In this document: positions 7,271-9,314 of the stretch, piece after piece
Position numbering within the stretch: the stretch's first letter is position 1
Layout: the number at the start of each line of letters is the position of its first letter
Source of the DNA: UBA6183 sp034676125
GTDB taxonomy: Bacteria; Bacteroidota; Bacteroidia; UKL13-3
Reading direction: 5' to 3'
DNA: 9,314 bases
NCBI GenBank assembly: GCA_034676125.1
Contig: JAUCCO010000134.1
Coordinates: forward strand, 1 to 9,314
Made by a program: the position numbers and the translations under genes
The notes under the pieces: model-generated
Databases searched by the model: none
Told to the model about the DNA's origin: nothing
The model's input: only the letters and a program-made list of their open reading frames with translations

Positions 7271-7546
7271 TATACATATTTTTAGAAACTTATGATTTTT
7301 GAAGCTAGTAAATGGAGTAATAAATAGTTGCTGTTCTTATTTAAATGAAGAAGAGTTTACACATAATTTAATTTAAATTTAATACTATGGTGGGTCAGGT
7401 AAAAAGTCTATACCGTTAGCTAAAATTTAAAATAAGCACGAAAAATATTCCACAACAGTGTAGTGTAAATTCCCCAATTATAAATTCCCAAAAACAATAA
7501 CCCCCCGTAATGGTTAAGGATATCGGAGTGGCACAGTAATTTCAAC
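7271..7546. other. Non-coding intergenic region upstream of the ompA-like gene
   Basis: This stretch between the glycosyltransferase and the OmpA gene contains no credible reading frame, RNA gene or terminator. It has an AT-only run around 7364-7384, a short direct repeat TAAATTCCC (7466-7474 and 7481-7489), and a C-run at 7501-7506. It probably holds the upstream control region of the OmpA gene, but no operator can be named. Confidence 0.5.
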
Positions 7547-7554
7547 TATGTTTG
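7547..7554 (+). promoter_or_regulatory. Bacteroidota -7 element for the ompA-like gene
   Basis: TATGTTTG is an exact match to TAnnTTTG, followed by CA, and ends 22 bases before the ATG at 7577. That distance matches the other -7 elements in this window. No TTG occurs about 20 bases upstream, so the -33 element is weak or absent. Confidence 0.6.
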
Positions 7555-7576
7555 CATCCTTACAAAAAAGTATATT

Positions 7577-9094
7577 ATGAAAAAAGCATTACTATCAATT
7601 GCATTATTAACACAAGTAGCGTTATATGCACAAACACCAGATTACAAATGGGGCATTGGCCTAAATGCTGGCCTAACCGAATATTATGGAGAAATGGGAA
7701 ATGGTTTCTTCAAATTCGACTTAAATCCACACACGTTGCCACCCAATAATTCAAGAAAAAACCAACCTGGTTATATTTCACTAAACGTTAGTAAATATCA
7801 AACAAAAAGTTTTGATTTTAACTTAAGTGGTGGTTTTGGAGAATGGGGCTATTACAAAGATGCTTCTAATTATTTTTACCGTAGTTTTCAATATGCTGAT
7901 GTTACTGCACGTTGGAAATTTTTAGGTAAAGACTATGCAAGATTTACCCCTTATTTAATGGCTGGTGTTGGATACAGAAGAGTAGAAATGCCTACTATGG
8001 TGGCATTATCTCCAAACGAAAAATTAAACGAGGTAGTTTTACCATTAGGTATTGGTGTTAATGTAAAAATTACTGAAAAAATTTATATTAACTTACAGTC
8101 TCATTATGGTTTAACAAACAATGACCGCTCTGAAGGTAACCCAGCTTACAACAAAGATTTTGGTGATCAACTTTGGCACCATAGCGCAGGTCTTCAGTTT
8201 ATATTTGGTAAAGCCAAAGATACTGATGGTGATGGCGTATCTGATAGTAAAGACAAGTGTCCTAACACAGTTGCTGGTGATCAAATAGATAAAGACGGAT
8301 GTATGGTAGATACAGACGGTGATGGAATTGCTGATAATAAAGATAAATGCCCTACTGTAAAAGGATTAGCTGCTTTTGGTGGTTGCCCTGATACTGATGG
8401 TGATGGTATTGAAGATAGCAAAGACAAGTGCCCAGATGTAGCTGGTATAGCTAAGTTTGAAGGTTGCCCTGATACAGATGGTGATGGAATACAAGATAGC
8501 GAAGACAAATGCCCTACAGTAGCTGGTATCGCACAATTTAACGGTTGTCCTGATACTGATGGCGATGGTATTGAAGATTCGAAAGACGAGTGTCCTAAAC
8601 TTAAAGGTATTGCACAGTTTAATGGTTGTCCAGATTCTGACGGTGACGGTATACCTGATAACAAAGACAAATGCCCAATGGTAGCTGGTCCTGCAAGCAA
8701 CAATGGTTGTCCAGAGATTAAAGCAGCAGTTAAAGCATTGTTTGAGCGTGCACTTCAAGGTATACAATTTGAAACTGGTAAGTCTACAATCAAAAAACAA
8801 TCATACCCAATACTTGACCAAGTGGTAAAAGTGATGGTTGAAAACCCTGATTACAGATTATTTGTAATGGGCCATACCGATAACGTAGGTAAAGAAGCTA
8901 GTAACTTACAATTATCTAAAGAAAGAGCACTTGCAGTAGAACAATACATAGAGAAAAAAGGTATTTCTACTAACAGAATTGAATCTGATGGTTATGGAGA
9001 TACACAACCAGTTCAAGATAACAAAACTGCTCCAGGTAGAGCTAAAAACAGAAGAGTAGAGTTTAAAGTATTATTTGAAGATTTTGTAAAATAA
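7577..9094 (+). CDS. OmpA-family outer-membrane protein with thrombospondin type 3 repeats
   Basis: The 505-residue protein is exported and predicted to tie the outer membrane to peptidoglycan. A signal peptide (MKKALLSIALLTQVALYA) is probably cut after Ala18, before QTPD. Residues about 19-212 alternate aromatic and polar residues and end in GLQFIFG, consistent with a small eight-strand beta barrel. Six thrombospondin type 3 units follow (215-379), each with a DxDGDG calcium-binding loop and two cysteines. The C-terminal OmpA/MotB domain (about 386-500) has GHTDNVG (H433, D435) and the NRRVEF motif (R492-R493), the Asp and Arg that bind diaminopimelate in the peptide stem. This architecture is common and often abundant in Bacteroidota. 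The gene is flanked by its own promoter element and a strong terminator, so it is probably monocistronic and highly expressed. Confidence 0.95.
   Translation: MKKALLSIALLTQVALYAQTPDYKWGIGLNAGLTEYYGEMGNGFFKFDLNPHTLPPNNSRKNQPGYISLNVSKYQTKSFDFNLSGGFGEWGYYKDASNYFYRSFQYADVTARWKFLGKDYARFTPYLMAGVGYRRVEMPTMVALSPNEKLNEVVLPLGIGVNVKITEKIYINLQSHYGLTNNDRSEGNPAYNKDFGDQLWHHSAGLQFIFGKAKDTDGDGVSDSKDKCPNTVAGDQIDKDGCMVDTDGDGIADNKDKCPTVKGLAAFGGCPDTDGDGIEDSKDKCPDVAGIAKFEGCPDTDGDGIQDSEDKCPTVAGIAQFNGCPDTDGDGIEDSKDECPKLKGIAQFNGCPDSDGDGIPDNKDKCPMVAGPASNNGCPEIKAAVKALFERALQGIQFETGKSTIKKQSYPILDQVVKVMVENPDYRLFVMGHTDNVGKEASNLQLSKERALAVEQYIEKKGISTNRIESDGYGDTQPVQDNKTAPGRAKNRRVEFKVLFEDFVK
8219..8713 (+). repeat. Six in-frame thrombospondin type 3 repeats, period 81 bp
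   Basis: Units 2 to 6 (8309-8713) are each exactly 27 codons, of the form DTDGDGIxDxKDKCP, variable spacer, GCP. Unit 1 (8219-8308) is 30 codons with a divergent second half, GDQIDKDGCMV. Units 4 and 5 share GIAQFNGCPD and are the closest pair, suggesting recent duplication. DNA identity between units is partly eroded at third codon positions, so the array is not freshly amplified. The repeats form a calcium-binding linker between barrel and peptidoglycan domain. Confidence 0.9.
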
Positions 9095-9136
9095 TACCAA
9101 CTTATATTGAATTGATTTTATCAATTTAACTAAACT

Positions 9137-9175
9137 AAAAAGCCGCTTTAACACACGTTAAAGCGGCTTTTTTTT
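9137..9175 (+). terminator. Strong intrinsic terminator of the ompA-like gene
   Basis: A perfect 16-bp stem, AAAAAGCCGCTTTAAC (9137-9152) with GTTAAAGCGGCTTTTT (9157-9172), has a four-base loop ACAC and a run of eight Ts (9168-9175). It starts 42 bp past the stop codon. The A-run on the left arm would also allow some termination from the minus strand. Confidence 0.93.
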
Positions 9176-9314
9176 GTTTGAAATTTTAGTGATTAAAATG
9201 TGCAGAATTTTAGTTTCAACTTGAAAGTTTTAGCCGCTTCGAGTGAATGCTGAAAGGCAATTGCTTTGGGGCAATTGTATTGAGAAGTGAATGGTGAAAA
9301 TGCCAATGTTAAAA
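9176..9314. other. Non-coding tail with short direct repeats
   Basis: No gene is visible from the terminator to the right edge. GGCAATTG or GGGCAATTG occurs twice about 15 bases apart (near 9257 and 9270). A GTGAATGCTGAAA block near 9243 is echoed by GTGAATGGTGAAA near 9287. The second block is roughly seven-periodic. The region may continue into a repeat or gene beyond the window. Confidence 0.4.

Noticed and set aside
7383..7430. Walker-A-like peptide GGSGKKS in a short frame
   Set aside because: The frame is only about 15 codons between stops, with no other ATPase sequence nearby, so it is chance.
7529..7544. TGGCAC upstream of the ompA-like gene resembling a sigma-54 -24 box
   Set aside because: The matching -12 TTGC is absent at the required spacing (TTTC there), while an exact TAnnTTTG lies just downstream.
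8219..8713. Regularly spaced direct repeats as a possible CRISPR array
   Set aside because: The repeats are protein-coding, in frame, diverged at third positions, and match thrombospondin type 3 units.
8281..8800. Two long overlapping reading frames (140 and 144 codons) on the minus strand across the OmpA repeats
   Set aside because: They arise because an 81-bp repeat keeps every frame open. Their translations are low-complexity repeats opposite a clearly coding strand.

Overview
The window looks like an ordinary chromosomal stretch from a member of the Bacteroidota (Bacteroidetes). The evidence is AT-rich DNA, almost no Shine-Dalgarno sequences, TAnnTTTG-type -7 promoter elements, a UvrA with a Bacteroidota-looking sequence, and an OmpA-like protein built as barrel, thrombospondin type 3 repeats and OmpA domain. 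The class or genus cannot be fixed from the sequence. There is no sign of an integrated element, transposase, CRISPR array, rRNA or tRNA.

Layout. Positions 1-609 (minus) hold the 5' third of an MsbA-like ABC exporter that runs off the left edge. It is divergent from a complete uvrA (758-3604, plus). A spacer of about 280 bp with seven-base-period repeat tracts ends in a hairpin that can terminate both uvrA and the convergent gene at 3882-4808 (minus). That gene encodes a single-pass membrane protein with a long coiled coil and a beta-rich C-terminal domain, of unknown function. Divergent from it is lpxB (4889-6022, plus), whose last codons lie inside its own terminator hairpin. Convergent to lpxB is a very small basic protein gene (6063-6203, minus) with a well-formed Bacteroidota promoter. 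A family 2 glycosyltransferase (6449-7270, plus) follows, then a non-coding stretch of about 300 bp. Next is a secreted OmpA-family outer-membrane protein (7577-9094, plus) with six calcium-binding-type repeats, closed by a strong terminator. The last 139 bp show no gene.

Most genes appear to be single transcription units, because neighbours are mostly divergent or convergent and separated by hairpins. Several concern the cell envelope: the exporter (possibly lipid A or another lipid), LpxB (lipid A disaccharide synthesis), the glycosyltransferase (possibly surface glycan) and the OmpA protein (outer membrane to peptidoglycan anchoring). UvrA (nucleotide excision repair) is unrelated to them. 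I see no convincing new multi-gene system. The points most worth a second look are the unnamed coiled-coil membrane protein, the 46-residue basic protein with its own promoter, the heptad-periodic intergenic tracts, the UvrA lacking half of its first zinc-binding motif, and the shared promoter geometry of three genes.
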